Assembly (NCBI GenBank): GCA_030035585.1
Contig: CM057461.1
Location: 172,557,624 to 172,621,623 of the forward strand
DNA: 64,000 bases
Direction: 5' to 3'
Origin: Dugong dugon
Taxonomy: Eukaryota; Chordata; Mammalia; Sirenia; Dugongidae
Of the stretch, positions 46,915 to 57,965 are shown in pieces. Below the pieces are notes generated by a model. It made no database searches, was not told the DNA's origin, and was given only the letters and a program-made list of their open reading frames with translations. A program made the translations under genes and the position numbers. Position 1 is the stretch's first letter. Each line of letters opens with the position of its first letter.

Positions 46915-47117
46915 GTCATTGATGTGTGCCACTGAGTCGATTCAAACTCACAGCAACCCTACAGGACAGAGCAGAACTGCCCCAAAGGGCTTCCTAGGCT
47001 ACAATCTTTGTGGAAGCAGACAGTCACATCTTTCCCCCACAGAGCAGCTGGTGGGTTCTAACCTCCGACCTTTCGGCTAGTAGCTGAGCGTTTAACCACT
47101 GTACCAACAGGGCTCCC
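46915..47117 (-). mobile_element. AfroSINE inserted in L1, with exact TSD
   Basis: Reverse orientation, from CTGAGTCGATTCAAACTCAC to CCAACAGGGCTCCC, with an extra CACATCTTTCCCCCACAGAG block. Exact 11-bp duplications AGAACTACCAT at 46904-46914 and 47118-47128. Confidence 0.94.
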
Positions 47118-47635
47118 AGAACTACCATACGACCAGCAATTCCACTCCTAGATATATACCCAAGAGATCTGAAAGTAGTACCACACACATATATGTACAC
47201 CAATGTTCATTGCAGCACTATCCACAAAAGCTAAAAGGTGGGAACAATCTAAATGTCCACAAAACGTGGTGCATACATACAATGGAATATTAGCCATAGA
47301 GAGAAATGAAGTCCTGACACATACTACAATGTGAATGAACCTTGAAAACATCATGTTAAGTGAAATAAGTCCGTCACGAAAAGACAACTTACATATGATT
47401 CCACTTATATGAAATATCTATAACAGCCAAATGTATATAGACTTAAGATTATCTGTGGTTACCACGGGCAGGTGGGAGGGAAGAGAAAAGGAGGACTCAT
47501 TGCTTAGGAGACACCGAGCTTCTATTAAGGATGAGGGAAAAATCTGGAAATGGATAATGCTGATGGTTGCACAACGTGATCAACACAATGTCACTAAATC
47601 GTACGTGTGAAAAAAAAATCCATGAAACTTTTAAC

Positions 47636-48189
47636 AGTAATTGCATTAGATATCTAAGTTTCATGGAACAGAACTAGGAGTGGTAGTTCAAGGAGATTTG
47701 AGCTTTAACTACAAAATTTTATTACTTGAAAGAAAAGATTAAATGTAAAAATGAACCAATGTTAACTGTTATTTCTGGGTGATAAAACTAAACGTTTGCC
47801 TTTTTTATATATATATTTTACTGTATAATGTCTCAAAAATTGTATGTACTTCTGTAAAATCCCAATTCTGTATGTCTTAAAACTTACACATTTTTATATA
47901 ATATCTCAAAAAAAGTATTAAATTCTATACATAATTCCCATTTATCCTAAATCCAGAAAACAGGACAAAAATAACCTTTTTTACATTTTATAGCCTATTT
48001 TTATGAGAAATAGAAAAATTATAAAATGAGCTAACAATGGGAAATTTTTTTGCAAGTTTCAAGTTAAGTCATTTGATCAATTCAATGATCTATACCTTCT
48101 CATCTATAAACATCTCCAACAGTATTTAGATAACTACATAACTCTCTAAGGGAAACTGTCTAAACCATAGTTCTCACTGCTAATGTAGT
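47636..48189. other. Intron 1 sequence, unassigned
   Basis: AT-rich with a short TA run near 47806-47815. Nothing recognised. Confidence 0.4.
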
Positions 48190-48204
48190 CATATGCAAAA
48201 GATA

Positions 48205-48345
48205 AGGTACTCTACCTCCTCCTCTCCCTCACCCTATTCTAACTCTATGCACTCCATCCTCTACTCTCCATCACCCCATTCAATCTCTGTGTACTCCACC
48301 CTTTACTCTCTCTCACCCCATTCTATGTTTGAAAATTCTAAACAG
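48205..48345 (+). repeat. Degenerate minisatellite, about 42-49-bp period, 3 units
   Basis: Three C/T-rich units each contain a CTCACCCTATTC/CATCACCCCATTC/CTCACCCCATTCT core and an ACTCCAYCCTYTACTCT spacer. One frame reads as repeats of SPSPHS-like text. Copies have diverged by point changes and small gaps. Confidence 0.7.
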
Positions 48346-48629
48346 GGTGCTTATAGATACAATCAAAATGGTCAGTAGCTGGGCAGAAAGTAAAATATCA
48401 TGAGGCAGGAGAGTTCATCTTGTGCCATAGATAAACTGAAGATAAGGGGAAACCAAAAGTAAGAGGTAAAGAAAAGATTAGTAGTTAAAAATATAGTTGG
48501 TAGCAAAAAGGAGAAGAAAAAAGAAATGCAGAGATGGAGAGTGACTAAGGCACTCTTATGGTAGAGAACTACAATAAAACAACACACAAATCATTTCTGG
48601 TGAGATCTCTAGGGCTTACTGCAAGTGGT

Positions 48630-49133
48630 AGATAACTTCTAAAATGACCCCAATAATCTCCACCTCCTGGTATTCATGCCCTTGTGTAATCCTCTCCTTT
48701 AATGTAAAGGATTTAGTGACTCAATTCTAGTGAAGAGAATGCAACAGAGGTGCTGGAATATCACTTCTGAGATTAGGTTACAAAAGGACTATGACTTCCA
48801 TCTTGTCACCCTTTCTCACTCAGGGAAGCTAGGCTAGCTGCCATGTTACGAGCTAGAGAGACCCACGAGGGCAAAGAACTGATATCTCCAGCATACAGAC
48901 AGCAAAGGCATGCCAACAGTCAAGCAAGTGATCTGAGAAGCAGATCTTTCCCCAGCCAAGCCATGAGTCAATACCTTTAATGCAGCCTTACGACAGACCT
49001 TAAGCAAGAGGCACCCAGCTAAGCCATGCCTAGATTCCTGATCCACAGAAACTGTGAGATAATAAATGGTATTTTAAGCCACTAAATTTTGGGGTAATTT
49101 GTTATACAGCAGTAGATAACTAATATACTTGGA
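48630..49133 (+). mobile_element. MLT1-type MaLR LTR
   Basis: Matches the MLT1 layout: ATCTCCACCTCCTGGTATTC near the start, GCCATGTTACGAGCTAGAGA in the middle, and CACAGAAACTGTGAGATAAT then AATTTTGGGGTAATTTGTTA at the end. About 500 bp, a solo LTR without coding sequence. Confidence 0.85.
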
Positions 49134-49569
49134 TATAAGTACTTTTGGCTTCTAATCTGTAGAAGGCCCAGCCATATCACAGTTCCTATTCTAGGATTTC
49201 CAGGAAGTCTCTCTGTACTCTATTCCCAAGTGTATTCTTATAAAAATCCAAGCCTGAACAAGTATCTATACTTTGCAACCAAAACAAACTCAACAGATAT
49301 GTCTTCTGTAGATAAAAAAGATAAAACATAAGTGCATTTATTCCAATGATTTCAATTATTTAAATATGTAATCACTGCATGTTTCCAAACTGAATATTCT
49401 AAACTCTACCACTTCTCACCATCTCCATATTGCATAAACTACACTTAATCATTAGCACTTGAAAGCTCTATAAAGGCTTGGATTTCTTGACTATTTTAAC
49501 TACTGTATGCACAACATGAAAAAGTGTCTGACAGCAGGTGCTCAGTAAATATTGGGCGAGTGAATGAGT
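49134..49569. other. Intron 1 sequence, unassigned
   Basis: No gene or repeat recognised. Confidence 0.35.
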
Positions 49570-50095
49570 GACTTCCATTATACTTAGAATAAAATCCAAA
49601 GTTGTCCTTACCATGGCTTACAAAGTTTTACCTTATCAGGACCCTGACTACCTCACCTTCTACAACTCTCTCCATGGCTCACTGCATTCCAGAAAACTCT
49701 GGCCTCCACGCTATTCTTAAAACATGCCAAGTTAAGTTTCTGGCTCAGGGACTTTGTGCTTGCTATTCTCTTAGCCTGGAGCAATTTCCCACAAATAACA
49801 CTGCTGCCTCACTTCACTCATGTTTCTGCTCTAAGGTCACCTAATCACAGTCTTTCCCTGACAAACATATATTTAACAAACCTCAGTCCCTCAATTCATG
49901 ACTCTCTATTCACTTACATTGCTTTATTGTTCTTCACAGCACTAATCACTACCTGATATTATATTACATTCTAGGGAGGAATATAGTTTAAGGGCAGGAC
50001 CTCTATTTTGTTCAATGCTTTAATTCCCAGCATTCAGAACAATGCCTGGCACACAATTATTCTTATGTATTTGTTGACAGAATTAATGAACAAAT
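49570..50095 (+). mobile_element. LINE L2, 3' end
   Basis: L2 hallmarks: ATCCAAAGTTGTCCTTACCA, ACTTTGTGCTTGCTATTCTC, then GGCAGGACCTCTATTTTGTT and AATGCCTGGCACACAATTAT. Ancient and without an intact frame. Confidence 0.8.
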
Positions 50096-50184
50096 AAGTC
50101 AGTGGATCATGATTTTCAAAGGTGTTCCAGGGTTTAGGTAGTTATAAGTAGTAACAACACCTATCTCAATTACAATTTTTAAAA

Positions 50185-51290
50185 TAAATGCTACAAATTC
50201 AGCAATATATATAAAAAGACAGTATGTCACTACTAAGTATGGTTTATTCCAGGAATACAAGGCTGGTTCATCTTAAAAAAAAAAAAAAAAAAATCCATCA
50301 ATGAAATTCACTCTATCAAAAGACTGAAAAATGAAAAACCTTACGTTCTCAATAGATGCAGGAAAAGCATTTGACAAAATTCAATATCCATTCATGATAA
50401 AAGAAAAGACAAAGTAGGAAGAAAAGGGATATTCCTTAACCTAATAAAGAGCATCTACACAAAAGTTTAAAGATTACGTCATAATTAATGGTGAAAAGAC
50501 TGAATGTTTTTGCCCTAAAACTGGAATGAGACAAGCTTTCTGTTATCACCACTCCTATTCAACTTCGTAATGAAGGTCCTCGCTAGTGCCATGGAACAAT
50601 AAAAAAGAAATGAAAGGCATACAGAGTGGAAACGAAGAAATAAAACTGTCTCTATTCATAGATGACATAATTTTTTATGTAGAAAATCCAAAGGAATCTA
50701 CAAACACACACACACAAAACCTCCTAGAATTAATAAATTTAGTAAGGTAGCAGGATACAAGGTCAACATATAAAAATCAACTGTATTTCTATACACTAGA
50801 AATACAAACCTGAAAATAGAAATTTTAAAAACAGTACTAATTCCAGGAACTCCAAAAAGCATGAAATACTTAAGTATAAAGTATAAAATACTTAAGTATA
50901 GGTGGGGTGGCACAAACAACCTGCACTCAGCTACTAACTGAAAGGTTGGTGGTTTGAATCCACCCAGTAGCACCACACAAGGAAGGCCTGGTAATCTACT
51001 TCTGTAAGATTACAGCCATTGAAAACCCTATGGAGTACAGTTCTACTCTGACACACATGGGGTTACCATGAGTCAGAATCGACTAGACGAGAACAGATTT
51101 GCTTTTGGTTTTAAATCTAACAAAATATGTGCAGGATTTATATGCTGAGAAAATACACAAAACCAATTAAAGAAAAAGGGAAGGTCTAAATAAATTAAGA
51201 CATACACAGTGTTCATGGATTAGATCATTCAGTATTATTAAGATGTTAATTCTGCAAATTCACCTCAAGATGATCTCTATCAGTTCCATA
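50185..51290 (+). mobile_element. Old L1 ORF2 RT region, interrupted by an AfroSINE
   Basis: The RT domain is readable but broken: TTTATTCCAGGAATACAAGG, AGATGCAGGAAAAGCATTTG (palm motif A), and a motif C-like [15 protein letters not shown] (about 50650-50700). An A run of about 22 bp lies at 50275-50293. The AfroSINE at 50899-51115 splits it. Confidence 0.82.
50899..51115 (+). mobile_element. AfroSINE inserted in L1
   Basis: Decayed head GTGGGGTGGCACAAACAACC, middle AGGAAGGCCTGGTAATCTAC, tail GGGTTACCATGAGTCAGAAT. Confidence 0.85.
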
Positions 51291-51309
51291 AAGTGTATTC
51301 CATATGTAA

Positions 51310-51400
51310 TCTTTCACCCACAGAGCAGCTGGTAGGTTCAAGACACCGGCCTTTCAGCTGGCAGCTGAGCACTTAACCATTGCACTGCCAGTCTGCTATT
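51310..51400 (-). mobile_element. AfroSINE fragment (tRNA side)
   Basis: AATCTTTCACCCACAGAGCA to AACCATTGCACTGCC, the reverse complement of the SINE head plus the variable block. The tail is missing. Confidence 0.8.
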
Positions 51401-51437
51401 TAATGTATACTGAGTCAAAACTGAACATTCAATAGAT

Positions 51438-51690
51438 TAGTTGTTGTTGTTGTTGCTGTTAGCTGCCATCGAGTTGACCTCAACTCAAGGTGATCCCAAG
51501 CACAATGGGATCAAACTATTGTGATCCACAGGAATTTCACTGGCTGATTTTTCTGGAAGTAGATCTCCAGGCCTTTCTTCCTAATCTTCCTTTAGTCTGG
51601 AAGTGTTGCTAAAGCCTGTTGAGCATCACAGCAACACATAAGCCTCCACTGACAAACAGGTGGTAGCTGTGCTATAAGGTGCATTAATAT
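51438..51690 (-). mobile_element. Long AfroSINE variant
   Basis: Starts GTTGTTGTTGTTGCTGTTAG, then AGCTGCCATCGAGTTGACCT and AGTAGATCTCCAGGCCTTTC. Same family as 23736 and 46419. Confidence 0.85.
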
Positions 51691-52400
51691 GTACTTATTG
51701 AGCAACATGTGAAAGACACTGTCCTAGTTACTAGAAAGATGGCAGTGAAAATGATAAAATGGGTAGAGGTTAAAGATGAGGGAAGGCCTCTCTGTGGGCG
51801 GCATTTGGTCTGAGACCTAAAACAACATTAAGAAACTAACCAAAAATTTTGGGGAAGGGCCTTCCAAAGAATAAGGTCGATTAATAGGCAACTTTAGGGC
51901 AGGAATAAATTTGGTATTTATGGAACAAAAATAGCAAATATATCTAGAACTTAATGAGCCAGAGACAGAGTGATAGGAAATAAAATCAGAAAGGTAGATA
52001 GTGGCCACACCATGGACATTTTACACAAGTCAAAAGAAAGTCACTAGAGAGATGTAGGCAAGGGGGTAACATGTTATGATTTATATACCTTATTTTATTT
52101 TTTTAAAACTACTCTGGCTGTTCTGTAGAGAAAAGATTTGTAATGTAGCAAGAATGGAAGCAAGGAGACGAGGAAGGAGATTACCGGAGTAACCTAAATG
52201 AGATATAGTACTTACAGCTTGGACTAGTGAGAAAAGAGTAGAAATGGGGGAAAAAAAAAAAAAAAAAGAGTGAATTTAGAACAGGTTTCAAGGTAGTGAA
52301 TGAAACTTTTGATGGCCAAGATTTTGTGGGGCTTAATGGAAAGAAAAGAATCAAGGATGATGCCTAGGTTTTTGGCTTGAACAACTAGGTTGTTGGTGGT
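51691..52400 (-). mobile_element. LINE L2, antisense
   Basis: The reverse complement of L2: AAGGCCTCTCTGTGGGCGGC, TAACATGTTATGATTTATAT, ACTACTCTGGCTGTTCTGTA and AATCAAGGATGATGCCTAGG. An A run of about 18 bp lies near 52250. Confidence 0.75.
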
Positions 52401-52437
52401 GTTATCTTACGAAACGGGGCCAACTTGGAAGGGACTT

Positions 52438-52605
52438 TGTTGTTGGTTGCCAGTGAGTCGATTCTGACTCACGGCAGGCCGATGTCTGCGGAGTAAAACT
52501 GCTCCATAGCATTTTCAAGGCTGTCAACCTTCGGAAGCTGATCACCAGGCCTGTCTTGTGAGGCATCTCTAGGCAGGTTCAAATCGCCAACCTTTCAGTT
52601 AGTCC
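52438..52605 (-). mobile_element. AfroSINE (long type, partial)
   Basis: TGCCAGTGAGTCGATTCTGA, then AGCTGATCACCAGGCCTGTC and AAATCGCCAACCTTTCAGTT. The tRNA end is missing. Confidence 0.85.
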
Positions 52606-52835
52606 CCTTATTCTTAAGCTAAAAGAAAGTGAAAAGACTACCAACAGCATTTTGAGAGAGGGGAGAATTCTAAAGTAAGGTCAGATATTAATTTCCACAT
52701 TTATAACTTAAATGTGTTTCAGATAGCTGATCCATGTAATAACAGTAAGAAAAAAGCAGGAAAAAAAAGACACATTCTTTAACAAACTATGAGATGCCCT
52801 TTTAAATATTATTCAAATAAAAAACAAAAAAACAA

Positions 52836-52981
52836 ACCTGTTGCTGTCAGGTTGATTCCGACTTATAGTGACCCTATCGGACAGAGTAAAACTGCCCCAT
52901 AGGGTTTCCAAGGAGGGGCTGGTGAACTCAAATTGCTGACCTTCTGGTTAACAGCCAAGCTCTAACCACTGAGCAACGAGG
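52836..52981 (-). mobile_element. AfroSINE with short TSD
   Basis: From CTGTCAGGTTGATTCCGACT to CCACTGAGCAACGAGGGCTC. Flanks TTCAAATA on both sides suggest an 8-bp target duplication. Confidence 0.9.
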
Positions 52982-52989
52982 GCTCCGTT

Positions 52990-54200
52990 CAAATATACAG
53001 GGGCTCAAAATTTCTAATTTGTAATCATAAAGGGCAAACCCATTAAAAATAACAAAATGAGAATGAGTTCACATTGGTGCAATATACATAGGAAGTAATG
53101 GAGGGTAGGAATACAAAATACAGTGTCGTGTTTCTAAGATTTCTTTATATGTGACATTATGGGAAGTATCAACTTACAGCAGGAAACACTACAGTAACTG
53201 GTATGACCTGGGTACACTTAGCTCAGTTCTTTTTATTCAATAATATTTATAAGCGTGAACTTCTTCCACTTTGAAAACTATGCCTAAAAAGGAATTCTCT
53301 TTGAAGACAAAGGAATTTAATTAAAGATAAAGCCACTTGGGTGGCCACATAACACATCAAACAGATCACGTTTCAAGCAAAATTATTACTATTCATTTAA
53401 AAGTGCATGACTCATTGGGATATAAAAGAATCTCTTTTTTTAAATTTACACTTAGACGGGCACTACCACATTTGCTAAGTCTATACATTTTGACTTCACA
53501 TGCTTAAATATTAACCAAATAAAGTGTAAACAAGATAAAAACATAGCCAGATAAAAATGTAGCCAGATAAAAATGTACAAACAAAAAAATTATTAAAAGT
53601 AATATGCCTGAGAATTCTTGGTCTTACAGGAATGGAAACAAAGCTTCAATATTATAAAAGAATAACTAAAAAGTTCCTAAAAGTATAAACATATTAACAA
53701 AGCCTCAATATTATAAATGAATGCATATCCTCCCAATTCTGCAATACTTAGAAAATTAGAGGTATAAGAAGTGATATGCTTTCAAGTCAGTAAACTGGTT
53801 ACTAATTCCCTATTAACTGTCACTTCTATTGCTAACAAACTCATTCCATACTGTTTAATAACTTAACGAACTCAATCACTAAACACAATTATAAACCTGA
53901 AGGAAGCCACTTTCTGCCTCCTTCAACCACCATCTAATACTATTTAAACAAACATAAAAGGATATGAGATAACTGACTGAATACATGAAAACAAGAATTA
54001 CATATAAGGTTTATGTAGCAGGTTAAAGGCAGTAAGATGCTATGGACAATAACAGATAGGCTAACAAGAATAATCTGAATAATGAAACAAAGGAACTTTA
54101 AAACACTAGGCATTTTTTTTTTTTAATACAGAAAAGACTATAAAAGTGAAGCTAGAATGAATAGAGTTAAATTTAAGTGAATTCTGGATAAACAAGTACC
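52990..54200. other. Intron 1 sequence with small local tandem duplications
   Basis: At about 53535-53578 a 17-bp unit (ATAGCCAGATAAAAATG) is repeated. Near 53639 and 53699 the string CAAAGCTTCAATATTATAAA recurs with changes 60 bp apart. Otherwise unassigned. Confidence 0.45.
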
Positions 54201-54202
54201 AA

Positions 54203-54401
54203 AATCCATTGGCATTGAGTCGATTCTGACTCATAGTGACCCCATAGGAGAGAGCAGAACTGTCCCATAGGGTTTCCAAGGCTGTAAATCTTTACAGAAG
54301 CAGACTGTCACATGTTTCTCGCAGGAGCAGCTGGTGGATTCAAAATGCCAACCTTACGGTTAGCAGCCAACCACTTAACCACTGCACCACCAGAGCTCCT
54401 T
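54203..54401 (-). mobile_element. AfroSINE
   Basis: CATTGAGTCGATTCTGACTC to CACTGCACCACCAGAGCTCC, with the CACATGTTTCTCGCAGGAGC variable block. Confidence 0.92.
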
Positions 54402-54441
54402 AGATGAATGGGTAAATGAAATATTCTAAGCTAACATGATA

Positions 54442-54622
54442 CCAAAAAAAAAAAAAAAAACACACAAACTCTTTGCCATCAAGATGATTCTGACTTATAG
54501 CGACCCTATAGCGCAGAACAGAACTGCCTCATACGGTTTCCAAGGAACAGCTGGTGGATTTGAATTGCTGACCTTTTGGTTAACAGCCGTAACACTTAAC
54601 CACAGAGCCACCAGGGCTCCGT
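54442..54622 (-). mobile_element. AfroSINE with exact TSD
   Basis: Starts with an A run, then GCCATCAAGATGATTCTGAC to GAGCCACCAGGGCTCC. Exact 10-bp duplications TAACATGATA at 54432-54441 and 54623-54632. Confidence 0.94.
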
Positions 54623-54810
54623 TAACATGATATACAGCATCAAAACTGGAAGAAGCTCTTGCATAATAGAATAGGTGGATAGTGGGAAGTCACTAGAAAT
54701 TGTAGCAGGTAACTGTGATAATTGTAGTTAGGCTCCCCAACCTGAATGGAATCAGTTAAACAATAATTGTATATTGCCAACAGTGTACTCTTAAACTGAG
54801 TAAGACAAGG

Positions 54811-54886
54811 AGCGCCTGGTGGATTCGAACTGCCGCCATTTTGGTTAACAGCTGTAGCACTTAACCACTACACCACCAGGGTTTCC
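54811..54886 (-). mobile_element. AfroSINE head fragment with possible TSD
   Basis: GCGCCTGGTGGATTCGAACT to CACTACACCACCAGGGTTTC. The tail half is absent, yet AAGACAA occurs on both sides. Confidence 0.8.
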
Positions 54887-54889
54887 AAG

Positions 54890-56814
54890 ACAAAAAGTAG
54901 AAGACACAATTTCCTGACATTCCTGAGATCAAAAAGGTACACATACCAGTAGTCAACTGGCAAGTATTTATTGAAGACACACTGTGTAATCAGCAGCCTG
55001 TCCAATGTGAAACACATTCCTTTCCCTCAAGCAGCTTACAATAAATTAGGAAGATAAAACGAATGCATTTCAGACATAAGAAAAATAAAGCAATGCAAAT
55101 GAAAGCAAGGTTTTTTGTTTTAATGCTAATACAGGTTGATGAACAAAAATATAACAGGAGGCATACTCATACAACTAGATGAGCATAAATCCATACAACA
55201 TTCTGGAACGTAATTTGGTGATGTTCCAAGAGCCTTAAAAAATCCAGAATCTTTGACCCAGTATTCCTCTTATACAAATCTAATGAAAAGAATTTCAGAG
55301 ATTTATGTACAAGACTATTCTGTGTAGAAAAACGTATACTAATAAAACATTAGAAACATCCCAAACATCTGCCAATAAGAAATATTTAAAATATGATGTT
55401 TATATGATAAAATGTTCATCAATTAGTAAAAATGTTTTCAAAGAATATATAATGATACGGAAATGTTTCTGAGGAAAAATTACGTGAAAATGCAGTATAA
55501 TCCCAATTTTAGGAAAACAAATTTCATAATAAGACTATTTCATAAAATAAGCAACTGCTACTTGACTAAGCACACATCAACAAAATAAAAATGTAAATGT
55601 AAAAATCAATGTGATAGAATTGGTCTTGATTAAGAAAAGTTTCACGAAAAAATTACCCCAGAAGGGCTGAGGAAGAGAAGTAATGATTATCTTGTAGATT
55701 AAAACTACAGCTGCAAGGAAGAAATGGTGGCAGATCTTAACACTGATCTGAATTAAGAAAGCTAAGAAAGAATCAAAGGTAATAGTTAAAACAGATTTTG
55801 AAAATATTCAAATATATTCTATTTCATGACACATGCATTCTTTATAATCCTCCAGTATGCTAGTTTTTAGAAGCCTGACTTTTGTTATAACACCGTATTA
55901 CTAAGCGATTTTTTTGTATGTGTAGTATTAGTATAGATTACAAATCACTTTTACTAACACAAGGCACTTGATACTCATAACAACCTCATAAAGCAGGGAC
56001 AATATTGTGAAATATTTACAAGAGGAAAAAGATTGAGATCAGAGAGGCTGTGACTTGCCCAAGAAAAACAGCTAGTAAGAGTTGGAAAGGGCAGAGACGA
56101 CTCACTGCTAAACCTTTCTCAGGCAAGCTGCATTCCAGAACACCAGGTTTTTCTCCATTACTGAATTATTTTTAAAGCCACTTTTTCATAGTCAAAAACA
56201 ATGCCAGTTTTGTCTGCAGTACTGGAAAATATTTCACTAGGTTTTGTTACTAACGAACTTGCCCCATCCAGCATTTAAAAAACATTTCTACTGACCCAAA
56301 CTCGGCACGAAGTTAAGCAAGCTGGTTAAGGAAAGCCGAAGGAAGCTGTCCTCTTTGATCTCGCCAGTACAGGACTGTTCTTAAATTAGGGGAGTCAAAA
56401 ACAAAATGTACTTCCCAAATTAAAAAAAAAAAAAATCCCCCCGTAATGCCACTGATCGGAAAGGAAGGGAGGAGTGGACAAGTCAGGGGCGAGGCAGGGT
56501 AGGAATGAGCCAAACACTAATTCTCCAGGAGTAAGACAACATTACAAGAATGTCCATCCATTGCCTTCTCTCTTGGCTGTGATGCCAGCCTCTTTCTTTC
56601 CTGTGATTTCTAACACGATCAGCACATAACCCTGCATTTCTTGCTACCAACCACCACACATCCTCTGTTTCCACAGAGAAGTGACATAAACTTGAAAGCA
56701 CCATCACTCAGTAACACTCTAGAGTCCCCTCTCCCCCAAATAATTCTAAAAGCCAAATAAACGTTTGCCTGAAATAAATTATAAAATAAATTAAACAAGA
56801 AAGACATCTAACAC
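54890..56814. other. Intron 1 / promoter-proximal sequence with a MIR
   Basis: A MIR-like stretch lies at about 55955-56135 (ACTTGATACTCATAACAACC, GAGGCTGTGACTTGCCCAAG). The rest is unassigned; 56285-56700 becomes less AT-rich towards the CpG island and could contain transcribed leader sequence. Confidence 0.45.
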
Positions 56815-57965
56815 AGACGGCTCTGTCCCAGAGCTCCTCCAAAGCAGTCACCGCCACAACTGCGCCGGGCAAGGTGCCGCCGCCGAGGCAAAAGGCGGGC
56901 CCAGGAGACCACGTGTTCTGCCTTCTGCGCACGCGCCAGCCAAAACAAAAGAGACGCAGGCCAAGCCCCTCCCCTCCCCCACGTGACCCGCGTCTAGGTC
57001 CACCCTCGCCCCTCCCTCCACCTCTTCTCTCCCCTCCCCTCCGCTCCGCTTCTGCCAAGGCTGTTAGATTTAGCCGTTTAAATTTGGCTGCGATCCGACC
57101 CCTGTCCTAGAGCGCGATCCTCTGCCGGGACCCAGAGTCCAACAGCCCAGAGAATTCGGGAGGCGAGGAGGCTGCGGGTCGGCCGCCGGGCCCGCAAGTC
57201 CACCCAGCGGTCTCCTCCGCTCTTCCCTCCCCGCGCTGCCGCGGTCCCCGGCAGAAGAGAACCACCCCCCTCAGCCCGCCGCTGAGACGCCGGCCACTCG
57301 CCTGATGGGGCGCCCTGGCTCCCCTCCGCCGCCGCACCTTTGGTCCGGCCGTGGTGGGGGCTGCTGAGGTGATCTCTAGCTGCCCGCCCGCCTCCCCCCA
57401 CCAGGGGCGCCGCTGACTCGTCTCCAGAGCGTGCCCCGCTCCCGCCCCGGCCGTCGCCGCGGTTTAACAGTCCGCCCGCTGCCCGCAGCTCCAGGCGGCT
57501 CGGGGGACGGAACCCTGCCTCGGTGTGGGGGGTAGGGGGTGGGGTGCGAGGGTAGTGGGAGGGGCACGGCGCTGGCCAATAGTAGCGGGGGAGGGGCAGC
57601 GCCATGCAAATGAGGGCGGGTGGCGGGGAAACCCCGGCAGGGGGCGGGGCTTGTAGAAGCGCCTCGGAGCGTTCTGGAAGTGGCCGGTGCGCGATACGCG
57701 AACCCTGCTGCAGAGGAGCGGCGGTTCCCTCGGGGTGGGAGCCGCGCTTCTCCCGCTTCCTTCTTCTCCTTCCACCGTGACAGCCTGGATGGAAAAAAAA
57801 AAAAAGAGACCGGGCGACTTCCCGCCCCTGGTTTGCTATTTTTGTGAGGGGAAAAACAAAGCGCTGGGGAAAAGTAAGACTGCTTCACACCCTGCCGCCC
57901 GCGCCGGGGCCGTGTCGGCTCCGGGCGTCCGGACCGTCTCGCCCCAAGCGTCCGACGGTTAAATT
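56815..57965. promoter_or_regulatory. KANSL1L: CpG island, probable KANSL1L promoter
   Basis: GC- and CpG-rich DNA stands out sharply from the AT-rich flanks and lies upstream of the first coding exon on the gene's strand. Visible motifs are an NRF1-like TGCGCACGCGCC (56926-56937), E-boxes CACGTG (56910-56915) and CACGTGAC (56980-56987), a CCAAT box (57576-57580), an octamer ATGCAAAT (57604-57611) and a GC box (57641-57650). No TATA box was recognised. The transcription start and exon 1 donor cannot be fixed; a weak candidate donor AAAG|GTGCGG on the minus strand lies near 57335. A plausible donor on the plus strand (AAA|GTAAGA, near 57868) would allow divergent transcription. Confidence 0.8.

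Larger units (their letters stand above)
45900..47635 (+). mobile_element. L1 ORF2 C-terminal part and 3' end, interrupted by two AfroSINEs
   Basis: L1 text runs from GGGACAACTGGATTTCCATA through CCAGAATATATAAAGAACTC and ATACCCAAGAGATCTGAAAG to an A-rich end at about 47620. AfroSINEs at 46419-46695 and 46915-47117 split it. Its 3' UTR is unlike that of the 28790 and 36170 copies, so it belongs to an older lineage. Confidence 0.88.
43606..56814 (-). other. KANSL1L: KANSL1L intron 1 (approximate)
   Basis: Lies between the coding exon and the CpG island. The upper boundary is not known because the non-coding first exon could not be placed. It contains L1, L2, MLT1 and many AfroSINE copies. Confidence 0.6.

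Noticed and set aside
57078-57605. A 175-aa open frame on the minus strand and others of up to 209 aa in 56708-58005
   Set aside because: They arise in GC-rich CpG-island DNA where stop codons are rare. They overlap on both strands, are low-complexity (P/R/G/A-rich) and have no recognisable domain.
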